Assembly: GCA_003008705.1 (NCBI GenBank)
Contig: PDUO01000090.1
Location: 85,233-149,232, forward strand
DNA: 64,000 nt
From: Pezicula radicicola
Taxonomy: Eukaryota; Ascomycota; Leotiomycetes; Helotiales; Dermateaceae
Direction: 5' to 3'
Shown here: positions 47,845 through 60,112 of the stretch, in pieces
Layout: the number at the start of each line of letters is the position of its first letter
Numbering within the stretch: position 1 is the stretch's first letter
Notes under the pieces: model-generated
Database searches by the model: none
What the model was told of the DNA's origin: nothing
The model's input: the letters and a program-made list of their open reading frames with translations, nothing else
Translations under genes and position numbers: made by a program

Positions 47845-48145
47845 TGTAGACAGAAATATCATAGATCTCACATCAGATGTAGATTATACTTTACGACTAT
47901 TCAAGGAAGCCGTCAAGCGCCGCTTAGAAGCCAATGTCCATGAACTCCAAGCGTTCGCTCTGCACAACATATATTATACAAGACATTTGCACCAGGATCG
48001 AGCTAACCACATATACTTTGTGTAATTGATTAAACTGCATTTCAACCATAATGCTTGATGGAAAATCTCCTGGCTTAAGTACAAAGATCCCTTCGCGAGT
48101 TGTGAAAATGGTATCCGCGTTTAATCTAAACCAGCAGGGCATTTA
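47845..48145 (+). pseudogene. Unrecognised degraded coding relic
   Basis: Plus-strand frame with VDRNIIDLTSDVDYTLRLFK, EANVHELQAFALHNIYYTRH and, after a stop, LIKLHFNHNA and WKISWLKYKDPF. The amino-acid pattern and single stops between well-formed segments suggest a decayed real gene, but I do not recognise the family. Confidence 0.35.
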
Positions 48146-48402
48146 ATATCTCTAAGCTTATAACTCAGACCGCACAGAGATTAAGCAGGACCGGCTAGAA
48201 AGGAATTTTAGTCGTCATTTCTGAGCGCAACGAAGATCTTTCTATTCTTAGGGAGATAATAATTCACCCCGTCAATATGCTCCTGTAACTGGATATATAG
48301 GAGGCCGGAGATACTCAGCATGGGCGTAGACTTACCCTCCCTGTTATTAATGGACTTTTATATAATTGATGGGTTTAGAGACTACTGAGGACAGTACTGC
48401 TT

Positions 48403-48500
48403 AAATCCACCACCACTCAAGTCCACCACCACTCAAATCCACCACCACTCAAATCTACCACCACTTAAATCTACTACCACTTAAACCAACCACCACTACT
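48403..48500. repeat. 16-bp minisatellite
   Basis: About six tandem units close to AAATCCACCACCACTC, with progressive C-to-T changes toward the right. More diverged CCACTGCTGCT/CCACCACT units continue to about 48620. It abuts the broken end of the FAS-beta relic. Confidence 0.85.
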
Positions 48501-48629
48501 TCTGCTCAATCCTACTACTACTACTCAACCACTACCGCTTAAATCCACTGCTGCTGCTTAAATCCACCACTGCTGCTCAAATCCGCTACTGGTGGTTAAA
48601 CCAACCACCCCTTGAACCAACTACCACAT

Positions 48630-49505
48630 TTCTTAACTTCGATACCCATTCCAGAAGAGGATCTCCAGCGCGATTTTGGCCGCTTCAGTAAAAGCTGGCC
48701 AAGAATCCACAGAAGCAATAGTAGCAGCAATAGTAATTCCCTGGCTATGTCTAGTTGTGCCACTTAAACTCTTAAGGATTTCCCTAAGTCTTTTCCCAAG
48801 CGCTTTGCACATTACCGAATAGCTTACAAGTTGCGTAAGACCGATGAGTGGAAAACTAACGGGACAAGAGATGAGATAATTTGCATCTGGTGTTTTCTCT
48901 AGGTCTTGGAGCTAGCTAAGTACATCCAATCCTACCGAACATAGCTTTACTGCCTCTTTGTCCTAGCTAATAGTTATCAAGTGCTTGCTCGAGAAAGCAA
49001 TTAAATCTTCGACAAACGAAGGATAGAGATAATACACTTCTTTAAGCTTGTTGAAGTAATATTTATTGTTTCCTTGCCCTCTAAACAATGTATAGACAGT
49101 TGCCTCATTTTCGCAGGCAGCATCAAATAATACTGAGTGTAAGGTCCCTGCTAGTGTATTGTTAAGTGCCTTCAAGTGTTAATAGGATTTAATTAAGGAA
49201 TATTTAGTATACTTCGAGTCAGAAAGAGCGACAGCAAAGGCGTAGATATCACCTCGAAGAAATTCTTGCTTAAATTCAAGAAGGATAAATTCTAAGTGAC
49301 TACACTAGACCTAACTAGTATTTCGAATGTGGATTTCGACATTGAGAAACTCCAGATACCGAGTGATAACGCCGGCGATAGAGCATGGTTCGTCTCCGCC
49401 AAGCTCCTCTTCTGGGTTTGATAAGTTGGTGAGGAATCAATTGCCTAACTGATTCTGATCTATATTCGTAGATAAGCCGGGACTGTGAATGAATATTCAA
49501 ACGAG
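48630..49505 (-). pseudogene. Fungal fatty acid synthase beta subunit, N-terminal acyltransferase relic
   Basis: Minus strand. Segments in order are LSNPEEELGGDEPCSIAGVI, EFLRGDIYAFAVAL, VYTLFRGQGNNKYYFNKLKE, KTPDANYLISS and SLSGTTRHSQGITIAATIA, then DSWPAFTEAAKIALEILFWN. This is the start of a FAS1-type beta subunit: N-terminal region and acetyltransferase (SAT) domain. The nucleophile elbow GHSQG has become RHSQG, though the Ser remains. Stops and frame changes are numerous (for example between 49310 and 49330, and near 48960). Similarity ends at the minisatellite at about 48630; ER, DH and MPT domains are missing. Such beta subunits supply hexanoyl or decanoyl starters to some polyketide and peptide synthases. 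It sits beside the NRPS relic on the same strand. Confidence 0.85.
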
Positions 49506-50590
49506 CGATAGGTGAGGTTTAAAGATTGTATAGTATGTCCAGCGACTGACTCTCCATTCGATATAGTAGAATTGCCCTTCATCTCAATGTCTTAGATCAG
49601 AGAAATTAGGAAATTGTAAGTGGTCTGGGTGTGGGAGCCGTGTAACGAACTCATCGATTTGAATAAGGTGTGACAGCAGGAGTATGGACGATGAATTACA
49701 GATTACATAACGCTATAGAATCTCCAAGGACTTCAGATGAAAGACACTCGAAGTATATCGAAGAATTTTTATTATTTGTAGCTATAATTTTATTGTTTTA
49801 TACCAAAGTAGATATGTGTTGCATCTGGTAGACTTGCTCCATGCGTGTCCCAATAAGATCTCATGAACGCAGTGTACAGAGGCATACATCTAAGGTAAGG
49901 TGGTATTGTACACATACATGCTCCTGATGAATCTGACCAAATTTGCGTAATGGGCACAAAATGCAGTCCCCGTGATTCCTGTCTTCCAAGGCGGCTGTGA
50001 ATGACAGCCATTCGGAGGGTCCGACTCTATTGGGGCTGACTACACATCGTTTCCAAAGATGTACGCTTACTCCTACTGCAGCCATAAACATCCGAACACC
50101 AAATATCAACGTGCGAGTTGCGACAAGGCTGAGGTGAGAAGGCTGCATGGCCAGGGCGGCCACTAACTGAGTCTGGAATAACTTACCGCATATTCACCTC
50201 TATATCCCTCCCTACCTTAGGCAGCAGTTTATTAACGTAATTAATGCCTAAGGCATTACGTATATATATATATCTAACTCCAACTAAATATTCGTACCTT
50301 GTAGGATCCGTGATATCTACTTTGTGATTATAGAAAGCGCCTCGCCGTTGCCCACATCCCGTTGCCCACATCCCGAAACGCTGCTTACAGCGAATTATCT
50401 CGCTTCGAGTCGTAAGCTTCTGTTAGTAGATCTTCGTACTCCACCTAGTCTCTCCGACCTTGCAGCTAACCCTAGCCCGTCAAATATAGAGTACTCTGCG
50501 ATGTTTAATGCAACTAGACAGGATTTAGTATTGTCTATAGCACGATTGTCTCTTTCTGAATATATTGCAAGACGCATTCCTGAGACGTAG
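49506..50590. other. No gene recognised
   Basis: Between the FAS-beta and NRPS relics. Open stretches at 49790-50163 (minus, two overlapping frames) and 50395-50577 (minus) show no signature. The last could be decayed tail of the second adenylation domain. Confidence 0.35.
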
Positions 50591-50599
50591 CCCTGTGTA

Positions 50600-53500
50600 A
50601 CTTGAGGCCCTTCTATTAGCAGCTCTCTAACACATCCAATTAGGAAAAGTTGATAATTAAGAGGATTGGTAACCTATAACTCGGTCCCAACGGGCTTTCT
50701 AATATTAGTAGGATTGAAGTCCAACCTATTTGATTTGCTACTCGTTGTATATACAGTGCGTTAAGATAGACTGTAGCAAACAGATAAGTCCGATGCCATA
50801 AACCACATCTTAATATTCTCTCTCGTAACAGATTCTCCCCCACGAACTAATTTCTTAGGCCTAGGAACTTTATTTAGTTGAATGAGATTAGCTACTGTTA
50901 GAGTAAAAATTCCTAATTGGCATTGGGACTATTAATAGCGTTCTCGATCCGGAATCCACTTCCTCTTTGATCCTTAGATGGGATGCATATGCAGCCACTA
51001 CGCATAAGAGTAGTTAATTCGTCTGTTACGCTTATATAAAAAGTGTATGCTGAAAACTAGAAGGCCCTCGTTCTAGTATTAATATTCTACTCGTGTCTAT
51101 GGACTGCCGCACTGCTGTACATGTTTTGATGCGTTGCTATAACTCCTTTAGGCTTTTAGTTATTGTAGGCGTAAACTCTGTACGAAGGATTGCTAGGCTA
51201 ATTAAAGTCGATATAAATCGATTTTCTTCCCTTGCGGCGAAAAGACTTCGCTAACTTAACTAACTTTATATTTTCCTAGGGTCTTTACTTAGCTTATCAA
51301 TATTCCTTACTACATAGGAGAGCACAGGTATATATCTTCTATTTATAGAGATTCAATACTCCTACTTATGGCAGTACGTCGTTTTCTAGCTTCTGTAGAC
51401 CCTTATAATCCGTTGATAACAGTGGGAAATCACTATACGTATATACATGATTTATAGTTTCAAGACAGCTTACCAAAACTTCAAGACACGTTGTATTAAC
51501 GTAAATCTATCGACGAACCTTGTCCCGCCGTAATATATTTCGGTTGAAAGCGAACAACATACGGATCTTACTATCAATAGCTATAATAGAGATGTCGAAC
51601 AGGGTAGGACGTAATAGATCCTTACTGAAGCTACTACCGAGTTCGAGAGGTTTATATTAGAGAAGCGAATCTTCACACTCCAACTGCTAATAACTTCTAA
51701 GATAATTAAACAAGAGTTCCACCTAGTCGTAGTTTATAAATAACTCTTGGCCTTAGGGATGCAAATATCGACCTATAAAGTATGCCTAGCTATTTAAACT
51801 CCGCCTCGCATCCTTTATCTTTCTAAGTATCCGAAATATAGATAATACATCTCAGGCTACTACTAGCACATATACAGGGCTCAAGGTTATGAACTAGCCA
51901 ACAGTTCTTGATATATCAATGCTTAGGTCCCAAGGTTCTCTACCGTACCCTTCACTGAAGAGAGCTAGGGCACTGCGTTTAAACACGTCCGAGAATATAT
52001 ATAGTACAACCCCCCCCACCCCCCCCCGGCCGGAGTATTTCTTGTCAGAGGTATAGGTCTTACTAGAATCTATCACTGTTTCTTCGATCTTACTGTCTAC
52101 GCCTATACAGACTACTTGTAAGCACTATAATTACAGGTAGGTACGGTTATATAGTTATAGGATATATAGTCTGTTATTGTAGACTATCTACCCCTAAGAT
52201 AGCTTCTAAAGTAGCTACGTTTTAGAACCTAAACAAGTCAAGCTTTACTAAGCGTTATAAAACATATACCGACAAGGAATACTCCGGCCGGCGGTGGGGG
52301 GCTGCTGTATAGAATGACTGAGATCATGTTAGCTATTGTAGCCCAATTTGTCGCATGTAAGAGCAGATCCTCATTCTAGCTATAATTGCTTCTTCTTTTT
52401 CAGGCCTTTGGCTCAGGCCTCCGGCAACTATGTTTCCAATTGTAGCACTCTATGCGAAATGCCGTCGCATCTGGAATACCTTATTTTATATAGAAAAAAT
52501 CAGGCTCTAATTGATACTCAGCTCTTATATATAAAGGCCTACTACCTCCCACTCATTTTTCAGAATCAAACAATTCAGACTCTCACTTAAATCACCACTA
52601 TTATGCTTAAGGGTTTACAGATCATAATATCTACTGTCTCTGTTCCGAACACATCGTTGCTGACCCCGTATAGCATGGCGCTTGTCTACTCCTCAATTTC
52701 AAACACTTCAGAAATTTCGTCTCCCACAAGGTTCATACTGTCTTAGGCCAACTCCTAGTAATGAAAGTCTACTGTAGGAAGATCAAGAACATCCGAAAAC
52801 TTGTCTCGTACAGGTAACTACTATTAAGTGTACTTATATTACCATCCATTCCAGGATTGGAAGGATAATGAATATAGTTCCGGGAGAGCTTTATCATTAG
52901 TAAATAGATGCTCCAACTCCTCAAGGACAGTCCTCCATGAAACGCGACCAAAGCACAGAGTCGTCCATGGCAGTGTCTATAGCAGTGTCCAACTTTGGGA
53001 AACAGTACAACAGCTGCCTTGAAAAAATTTTGAGATGCGAGATAATATTCAACTCACCGACTTCAACTCTCTGACCTCGAACTTTGATTTGTATATCTTT
53101 CCGGCTAACGAAACTACGGGTGCCATCCGAGTTGTACTAGACCAAATCACCGGTCCTATAGAAATGGGCATGTCTTCCTAGGAAGTATCTCTATAGCCAT
53201 GCTGGATCTTCAACGAAGGAGGCTTGTATTTAGGGTCATCAATGTACTCTCTTGCGAGTATTTGGCCTTGGGTCAATAGCTCACCAACAGCTCCTATAGG
53301 GGCTAATTGATCATAGTTGTTGTAATTGTTGCCTATATAGATGCTCCTATAGACTATCCGAGATTTAATGGATCAGACTCTAGTTTGACTAGACTACTAC
53401 CTATAGAGAATATAGTGTATTTAGTAGAACCATAGTAGATAATCAAATCTAAAGCATTCGCCTATATCTTGATATTCTCTTTAGCGGCAGCTTCTCCTCC

Positions 53501-54290
53501 TAATATAGGCGTTTGGGGGTAGGCAACATCATTAATTTTTAGAAGAGTTGCAATAGTAGGCGTTAAGAAAGACCAATTTACTTTTAGTAAATTAATAGTA
53601 AGTCCGAGATTATTGATGTAGTCTTCTTCCGAAAGGATATAAATATAATCACTACAAGTAATTGTTGTGAAGCTATCTACGGCACTTACATCGAATATAT
53701 AGACTATAAATTGGAAGACACGAGTACCAGGTCTAATGTACCACTGTGAGCCGTAGGCGTAAGAAGAGCTGTACATCGCTTAGTATTCAATCACAATTCC
53801 TTTTGGCCTGCCGGTATATCCCGATATAAAGAGAACGAAGCCCGCATGAGATGGTGTAATAGTTTGAAATGCAACTATAGCTTCCGAATTAGGAGTTTTA
53901 AAAGTATTGAATAATTCTGGTTTAGTAACAACGATTTTTATAGAAAATTGATTCAAAAGTACTTTATACTATAGTACAACTATAATAATTTAGGCTTTTA
54001 TATCCTCGAGGATTATACTCAGCCGGTCGACTAGGTAAGTAGGACCAAGGTAGACAAAGACACCTCCAACTTTCAATATAGCTAGCATACTAACAACTAC
54101 CTATAATAATTTATTAAAGCAAACGGGGACGACTACCTCAGGGCCAACCCTAAGGCTTTGCAGATGCTCAGCTAACTAGGATAACAAGTAGTTCAGCTAT
54201 GAGTAAGCTAAGTCGCCGTAGAACCCCGCGTACTATAACTATACAAGGTTGTTGGTAAGACAGAGAGATTCCTAGATAACAGAACTAGAA
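50600..54290 (-). pseudogene. Nonribosomal peptide synthetase relic: A - E - start of C - A
   Basis: Minus strand, read from 54290 down. Adenylation domain 1 shows a core A1/A2 region (GPEVVVPVCF), core A3 SGYTGRPKGIVIE (about 53800), FQFIVYIFDVS, LTPTIATLL, LGGEAAAKENIKI, APIGAVGELL, YRTGDLV and [13 protein letters not shown] (about 53090). An epimerisation domain follows with EGYGREPWDLSIDISRTVG (about 51930) and LRPTLFDIS, then NRNILRRDK. TDYKGLQKLENDVLP begins a condensation domain that is soon deleted. A second adenylation domain appears at about 51190: FSAYTFYISVTDELTTLM, RGGESVTRENIKMW, NPTNIRKPVG and GCVRELLIEG. Stops and shifts are dense. A small inverted-repeat element sits near the start of the E region. 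The starting A-(T)-E module order is found in synthetases that make D-residue cyclic peptides. No carrier Ser motif was located. Confidence 0.85.
52007..52307. mobile_element. TA-flanked inverted-repeat element (Tc1/mariner-like MITE)
   Basis: Ends are inverted copies: CCGGCCGGAGTATTTCTTGTC at about 52026-52046 and GACAAGGAATACTCCGGCCGG at 52271-52291, each with an outer run of C (left) or G (right). The 301-bp unit is bordered by TA at 52005-52006 and 52308-52309, the dinucleotide used by Tc1/mariner elements. No transposase. It lies between the first adenylation domain and the epimerisation domain remains. Confidence 0.72.
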
Positions 54291-54829
54291 AGCATTAACA
54301 ATAATATATATTCGGGTTCTAGCTCTTGAGCTTGTGGTACTAATCATTCATAACTCCCAAGTCTAGATCCTTAAACATCTCCGCCTATTCTTATTCACAA
54401 ATCAAATCATCTACTACCCCACCAACCACTCAGCTAGACACATTCTACTATACTCCACAATACACTACTCCCTCACCACCCTCACCGCCGACGTACTATA
54501 ATTACATAGCCTTACCCTAGATAAATAATCCAATCCTTTTACACATCACATCAGAGTGCTACTAGCATGACAATTGGTAGCAACACCACCGTAGCCACCA
54601 CCAGTCCATTGTGACAACCAGTCTTTTGATAAACCAGCCTCCGGCACCAGCATTTGCACCAGTGGCATCGAACCAGACCTCTATTCTAGCCCATACAACT
54701 TCCACTACAACCTCCCAGAGAGTACATACACTCGTTCGCGCAGACGACCGTTTCTGGCAGCCAAATTTTTTTTGACTAAAGATTAGAGTCCTACTTCAAG
54801 AAGGCGCTCCTTGCTCTTTCACAGCTGCC
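54291..54829. other. Junction between NRPS relic and gypsy element
   Basis: C-rich, CCACC-containing stretch with no protein signature. It may contain the 5' LTR or leader of the gypsy element, but I could not match it by eye to a 3' copy. Confidence 0.35.
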
Positions 54830-56290
54830 ATAGATGTCGGCAGAGCCAACACTAGCTATCTAGCTCAGAAACTTCATCGCCTCCGCTCATATATACACGG
54901 ACGACTTAGACGAAGCCCTTATACAACAAATATTTGGAGCGGCGGAGGCTTAGGATATCCCTCAGAACGTCTCTACGAGCCGTGGCAGAGGTCGGCGGCC
55001 GATAGGCCCTAGGTTTCCCACCGACTGGTCCTCTTCAAAGGAGAGCGTTCTCGCTGTATTACGTCACTTTGAGAAGTCCCTAGAAGCAAACGTGCAATAC
55101 CCAGCCCTGCCACGCGAGTCAGGCGGCGACGGGCATCTTTCTCTCGACGAGCAGCCTTCCGGTAACGAACTTGCTCAACCTAGCCACGAGAAGTTATCCT
55201 CCCCGGAGATTTCAGTGCATAACTCCAGAGGCAGAGCGGAGACAGAGGATACCGCTGGTGATCGCAGAGCCGCAGGTCTACAGCCCCCAGATCCCCGTAC
55301 TATAGTGGACGCCTTTTCCCCGGCCTAGCAAGCAGCGCTAGAAGACATCATTCGCCAGGCGCTAGCAGCACAGAGACTAGAAGGAGCTACCGGCAGCGGA
55401 AGAATAGGCGGCGGCAGTGGAGCTGGCAGCAATGGAGCTGTCGGCAATGGAGGAAACCCCAACGGACTAGTCTAAAACCGTCCGGCTGCTTTCCACCCCA
55501 GAGATATCGGCTACTTCGACCCCTATTCTTCTAAGGATGCTGTCGAAGTCAAGGATAGTTACAATATTACTACAATGACTTTTCCTCTACCAACCGCCTT
55601 CGTGTCAAGGCCACTACCGAGTAATACAGAGAGATACCTCGCTCAGAACCTTGAAGCTTGCCTCCTTGGAGATGCGAATAGCTGGTACACGGAAGAGATT
55701 AATGACATCACCAGAATTGGGCTCTGTTACGGTTCAATCGCCCAGTGGTGTGATCAGCTTGAAGCGCGATTCCGGGATACTCCTAGTAAGGCGCTGACGG
55801 TATTGGAACAAACTCACTACACCGTAGCGGATGTGCGGAACCGTAAAGATCCAGTTAAGTATATCTCCAACGTAGTTCTCCAGGGACGCCACAGCGGTTT
55901 AGCTGCTACCGAGCCTACTCAATCCTGTTAGCATATAACCACATTAAATGTCCTCTCTGTCGGGATCTGCGTAAGCCACCGTCAACAACCTTAATGGACT
56001 TTATCACCGATGTGAGGGCTACTTACGACATCAGGGCAGACATATACAAGCCACAACAGCAGACACGCTTCAATCGTGCCGTGGGCACTTCTTATAGACG
56101 TAGACTTGGTGGAGAATTTCTTTGGCACCCCAGCGTCCCAAGGTAAGCCGACCACATGCTGCAAGTGTCAGAAAGTTTTCCCCTCCGGTAATGCACTCCA
56201 CCGGCACCGTGAGACCTGCCGGCGACAAGTCATAGCGAACCCCACCACTCACCAACCCGCCCGTACTACCCTGCCAGAGCAACTACCACC
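54830..56290 (+). pseudogene. Gag region of a Ty3/gypsy retrotransposon
   Basis: Plus strand, interrupted frame: DRRAAGLQPPDPRTIVDAF, a Gly/Ala-rich spacer, HPRDIGYFDP, then the capsid-like ACLLGDANSWYTEEIND, QWCDQLEARFRDTPSKAL and RKDPVKYISNVVL. A finger-like CCKCQKVFPSGNALHRHRETC lies at about 56157-56222. Stops at 55327, near 55474 and at 55929 break it. Typical of fungal chromovirus gag, which forms the particle around the RNA. Confidence 0.75.
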
Positions 56291-59200
56291 AGTATCCTAT
56301 ATTATCGAATCCTCGTCAGAATCGACTCCGACAACACCGGGGTATGGATTTAAAGGTTTCCACTATTCTACTGTCAAAGCAAGTTTGACAGCTCGCGGAG
56401 GCTTTCACGATATTTGTATGGATTCTGGTTGTACTATGTCACTAGTGGACAGAAACTTTGTCTTAAAGGAAGACCCTAATGTAATTATTCAGGAGATGCC
56501 TTCGCCGATCCCAGTCACCGGTATTGCAAAATCAGCGGCACTTTTCCTCCTCTTTTGCCACCGTCAATCTTTATTTCCCAGATGGCGCCGGCAAAGTAGC
56601 TCTCATTAGGAGGGAAATACACTTGGTTAATAATCTGAAAGCGAACATTCTCGTTAGTATTGACATTATAACACCAGAAAAAATTAACTTGATTCTTAGC
56701 GAAGGATTCGTACTGTTCTGGTCATACCAGGACCTCAAGATTCCCTTGCAGACTTCCACGCATGGTGTAAGAGTCACCGAGCCGGTTCACGCAAAAAGTC
56801 GCACTATTATTCCGCCCAACTCCCAGATGAAAGTGCCGGTAATGCACGCCGGACTTCCCACTAATTATGATTTCATTTTCGAGCTAGCATCGCAAGAGGA
56901 ATTGTCAGTGTACACGCATATTGTCGACCATTCTTTCTCAGAAGTCTTAGTACATAATGAAACGGATCAGCCGCTGGCCATTAACAAGAATGCCACGCTA
57001 GGAGATGTCGTTGAATATAAAGCAGCGGGATACTACCTAGTAGCACCGGAAGAGGCAGAGCTAGCGGCCAAACCACCCCGCCGTAGACAAGAGCGTGGTT
57101 GGTTACATACAGTATTCAAAGGCATGCTTGCCGCTTTCGCTACATCAGTAGCACTCACGTCCGCTGTTAAAAGGGTCTCTAATACCGGCGTAACTTCCTA
57201 TACTAGGGACGGCATGGATTTTGACGCTGTCGCCCAAGAGTTTCCTGACCGATAGAAGGATATCGGAATGGTCACCGGCATCACAGAGCACATGGAAATA
57301 CCACTGGTAGAGAATTGGAGAGAGCATAAGGCCGGGTAGACTCGAGTATATTCTGTTCCCTAGAAAGACTAGGCGGTCATCAATAAGCAGTTTGATAAAC
57401 TACACCTCTAGGACCGCATAGAGTACACTTATACGCCTACCCCTTTTTTATTCCTAGTTTTCGTGGTCTGGAAGAAAGTTCCCGGCGCTGGAAAAGACTA
57501 TAGTACAATTATTAAGAAAGGTAAAGTAGTCGTTGACATCAGAGCTCTTAATAAAATCACACTCCCCGACGCCTACCCAGTACCGCTACAATCTGATATT
57601 CTCGCGGCCACCCAAGGCTGCACATACATTAGCACGGTAGATTACGCTTCGTTTTTCTATCAATAGTGGCTAAAGCCTAAGCATCGCCACAGACTTACAG
57701 TGTCGACTCACCGGGCCAAGAAACCTTTAAGGTACTAGTAATGGGTTTTCGGAACTCCGTCCAGTACGTGCAGTGGATTATTGATAATATATTACGCAAC
57801 GAACGTGGTTTTTACAGAGCGTATATCGACGACATCGTCATTTTCTCCTGATCGGCGGAAGAGTACTGACGGCATCTACGGGCTGTTTTTGCAAAACTTT
57901 CTAGCCACAATATTACCTTGTCGCCTGAAAAATCTTTCCTAGGGTACCCGTCCGTCAAGTTACTTGGTCAAAAAGTTGACGCCCTCGGCATAGCCACCGC
58001 TAAGGACAAGTTGGCGGCGATTTCTCATTTCGAGTTCCCACAGACGCTCACTAAGCTAGAGACCTACCTAGGGATAACTGGCTGGCTAAGGACCTATGTA
58101 CTATTGTTCGCAGCTATGACAAAGCCTCTCCAGCAACGCAAGACTATGCTTATCAAGTCAATAACAGAAGGGCGATCGAGAAAAAGCCAGCGGCCAAGAC
58201 TCTACTACTCTCGCCTTGACGTACAGTCTAGGGTCCGAATGAGACTCGTGGAAAGAGAATTCGGTAACCAGTAATACTCTATACTAGATTATCTGTACGC
58301 CGGCGTAACACTACACGCTTCTGTCGACATTCGGCAAATCTTACCAGCGTTGAATGCCAACGGCGACAATCCCTATGTCACTGCTTTCCCAGCGGCTGTT
58401 GTAGAAATTAGCAAGGACTTCAAGAAGAAGCTCCTGCTCGACTATGACAATGATCCCCAGTGGGTCCAGACACGCGAACGCATCGCCGCAAATGATGCCG
58501 ATGGCGAGAACGCAGCTACATTGTTGTTCAAGGTGATTAAGAAACTCATCTACTTCGATGACCCAGAGTTTGGTCCGCGTTTGTGTCTCCCCGCCGGAGA
58601 ATGTAGAATAAAATTTTTATAGCAGACTCACGACTCCATTGGTCACCAGCGATATAATACTGCTCATAAACGGTTAACCTCGAAATTTTACATTTTCAAC
58701 ATGTCTAAGGTACTGAAGGAATATCTTTAACATTGCCCAGACTGCCAATCCAACCGTACCCCGCGTCACCGGCCGTATGGCTCTTTGCAACTAATACTTA
58801 CTCTGCCGCGACCTTTTCATACTATCGCCATCGACTTCATTCTCTGCCTTCCCATGTCCCTCGACCTACTAGATGCTATTATGTCCGCAACCTGCCAGTT
58901 TTTCAAAGCATTGACTTTTATAGCGGGGGGAAAGAAATGGAGTGCTGCCCAGTAGGGAGAGGCGCTAGTCAATCGACTTTCTCTGATGAATTGGGGATTA
59001 CCACGGGTAATTATTAGCGATAGGGATAGGAAGCCAAGTCTGGCGGGGCATCTTCCTAGCATTGCAGGTCGCCCTCCTCTTTAGCACATCATACCACCCA
59101 CAGACAGATGGTGCTTCGGAGCGCACAAACGCTACCGGCGAAATTGCCCTTCGATTTTATATCATGATGCTGCTCGACCCACGCGTCTGGCCGACGATAC

Positions 59201-59733
59201 TCCCACGGATACAGATACCATTTAACAATTCCACCAAGTACAGTTCAACTCTCAAGACCCCCACGGAGACTATGCATGGTTTCCGCGCCAGGGAAGCGCT
59301 GGATTCCCTCACTCTGAATGAAGATGGTGTCCTACCGGTTATCAGTAACGACCCTGTCGTTGAGGCCGCCGTTGATGAAGCCATGCAAATTCCACCGGAA
59401 CCTGCTGTGCATTCCGTTCCTAGTGACATTCCACCAGCGGATGCTTTTCCAGCGGCGACACGCGCGCCTCCCGCGGAACCACCCCCAATGATTGACTACC
59501 GCCCGGCACAGATCGATGCTAAGGATGCTATAGCTTTCGCAGCCATGAAGATGAAAGATTACTATGATCGCCGGCATCTCCCCCAGTTCATTCAAGTTGG
59601 CGACTCAGTGCACATCCGGTTGCACAAAGGATATACTCTCCCTTCCCTGGCAAAACTGTCTCCTAAGATCCAGCGGCAGTTTGCTGGTCCTTTTAAGGTT
59701 ATCGAGAGGATTGGCCGGTCGTATACAAGTTAG
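56291..59733 (+). pseudogene. Pol region of the Ty3/gypsy retrotransposon: protease, RT, integrase
   Basis: The protease active site MDSGCTMSLVD lies at about 56417. Reverse transcriptase runs from about 57450: VVDIRALNKITLPDAYPVP, ISTVDYASFFYQ, the YIDD box at about 57820 followed by a TGA at 57849-57851, then SPEKSFLGYPSVKLLGQKVD. RNase H is poorly preserved. Integrase shows the zinc-binding HDSIGH and CPDCQSNR, the core IAIDFILCLP, VIISDRD and DGASERTNATGE, holding the D, D and E. Stops at 57241-57243 region, 57666, 57849, 58274 and 58619 break the frame. Order protease-RT-integrase identifies Ty3/gypsy. Confidence 0.9.
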
Positions 59734-60112
59734 ATATTCCAGCGGAATGGGGCATTCATCGCACATTTGGAGCCAGCCACGTCCGCCGACAAAGACCCGT
59801 ACCACCGTACTCGGCCAAAGCAAGGACCTATTAAGGTCGCCGGCGAGAATGAATGGGAAATAGAACGACATCTGGCAAAGCGGAAAATTAGGAAAGGCAG
59901 AGGCTATTCTACACAATACTTGGCGCACTGGCTGGTAGACCAGAATCTAATGCCACGGAGCTCATCAAAGAATTCGAGGACGGGACGGTACAATTCAAGA
60001 GCGGTGACCTTATTACCAGCGATTCCGGCGAGAGGATGACAAAGGCAGCGACACTAACACAGTATCTACTGCAATTACTTCCCTATGAAGCGCCACCGGC
60101 GCCTCATACCTA
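59734..60112 (+). pseudogene. Integrase tail with chromodomain
   Basis: After the integrase C-terminal FKVIERIGR, a frame change leads to GIHRTFGASHVRRQRP, then EWEIERHLAKRKIRKGRGY and TQYLAHWL, a truncated chromodomain. It ends with LLQLLPYEAPPAPHT at about 60112. The chromodomain makes the element a chromovirus, a type that targets particular chromatin for integration. Confidence 0.7.

Larger units (their letters stand above)
54830..60112 (+). mobile_element. Ty3/gypsy chromovirus, decayed
   Basis: Covers gag, pol and chromodomain as above. Coding density and GC content remain fairly high compared with the copia region to the right, so it is younger or less mutated. LTRs were not delimited by eye; candidates are in 54300-54800 and 60100-60850. 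Confidence 0.85.

Noticed and set aside
48403..48620. Regularly spaced repeats as a CRISPR array
   Set aside because: Units are contiguous 16-bp minisatellite repeats without spacers, and the organism is a fungus.
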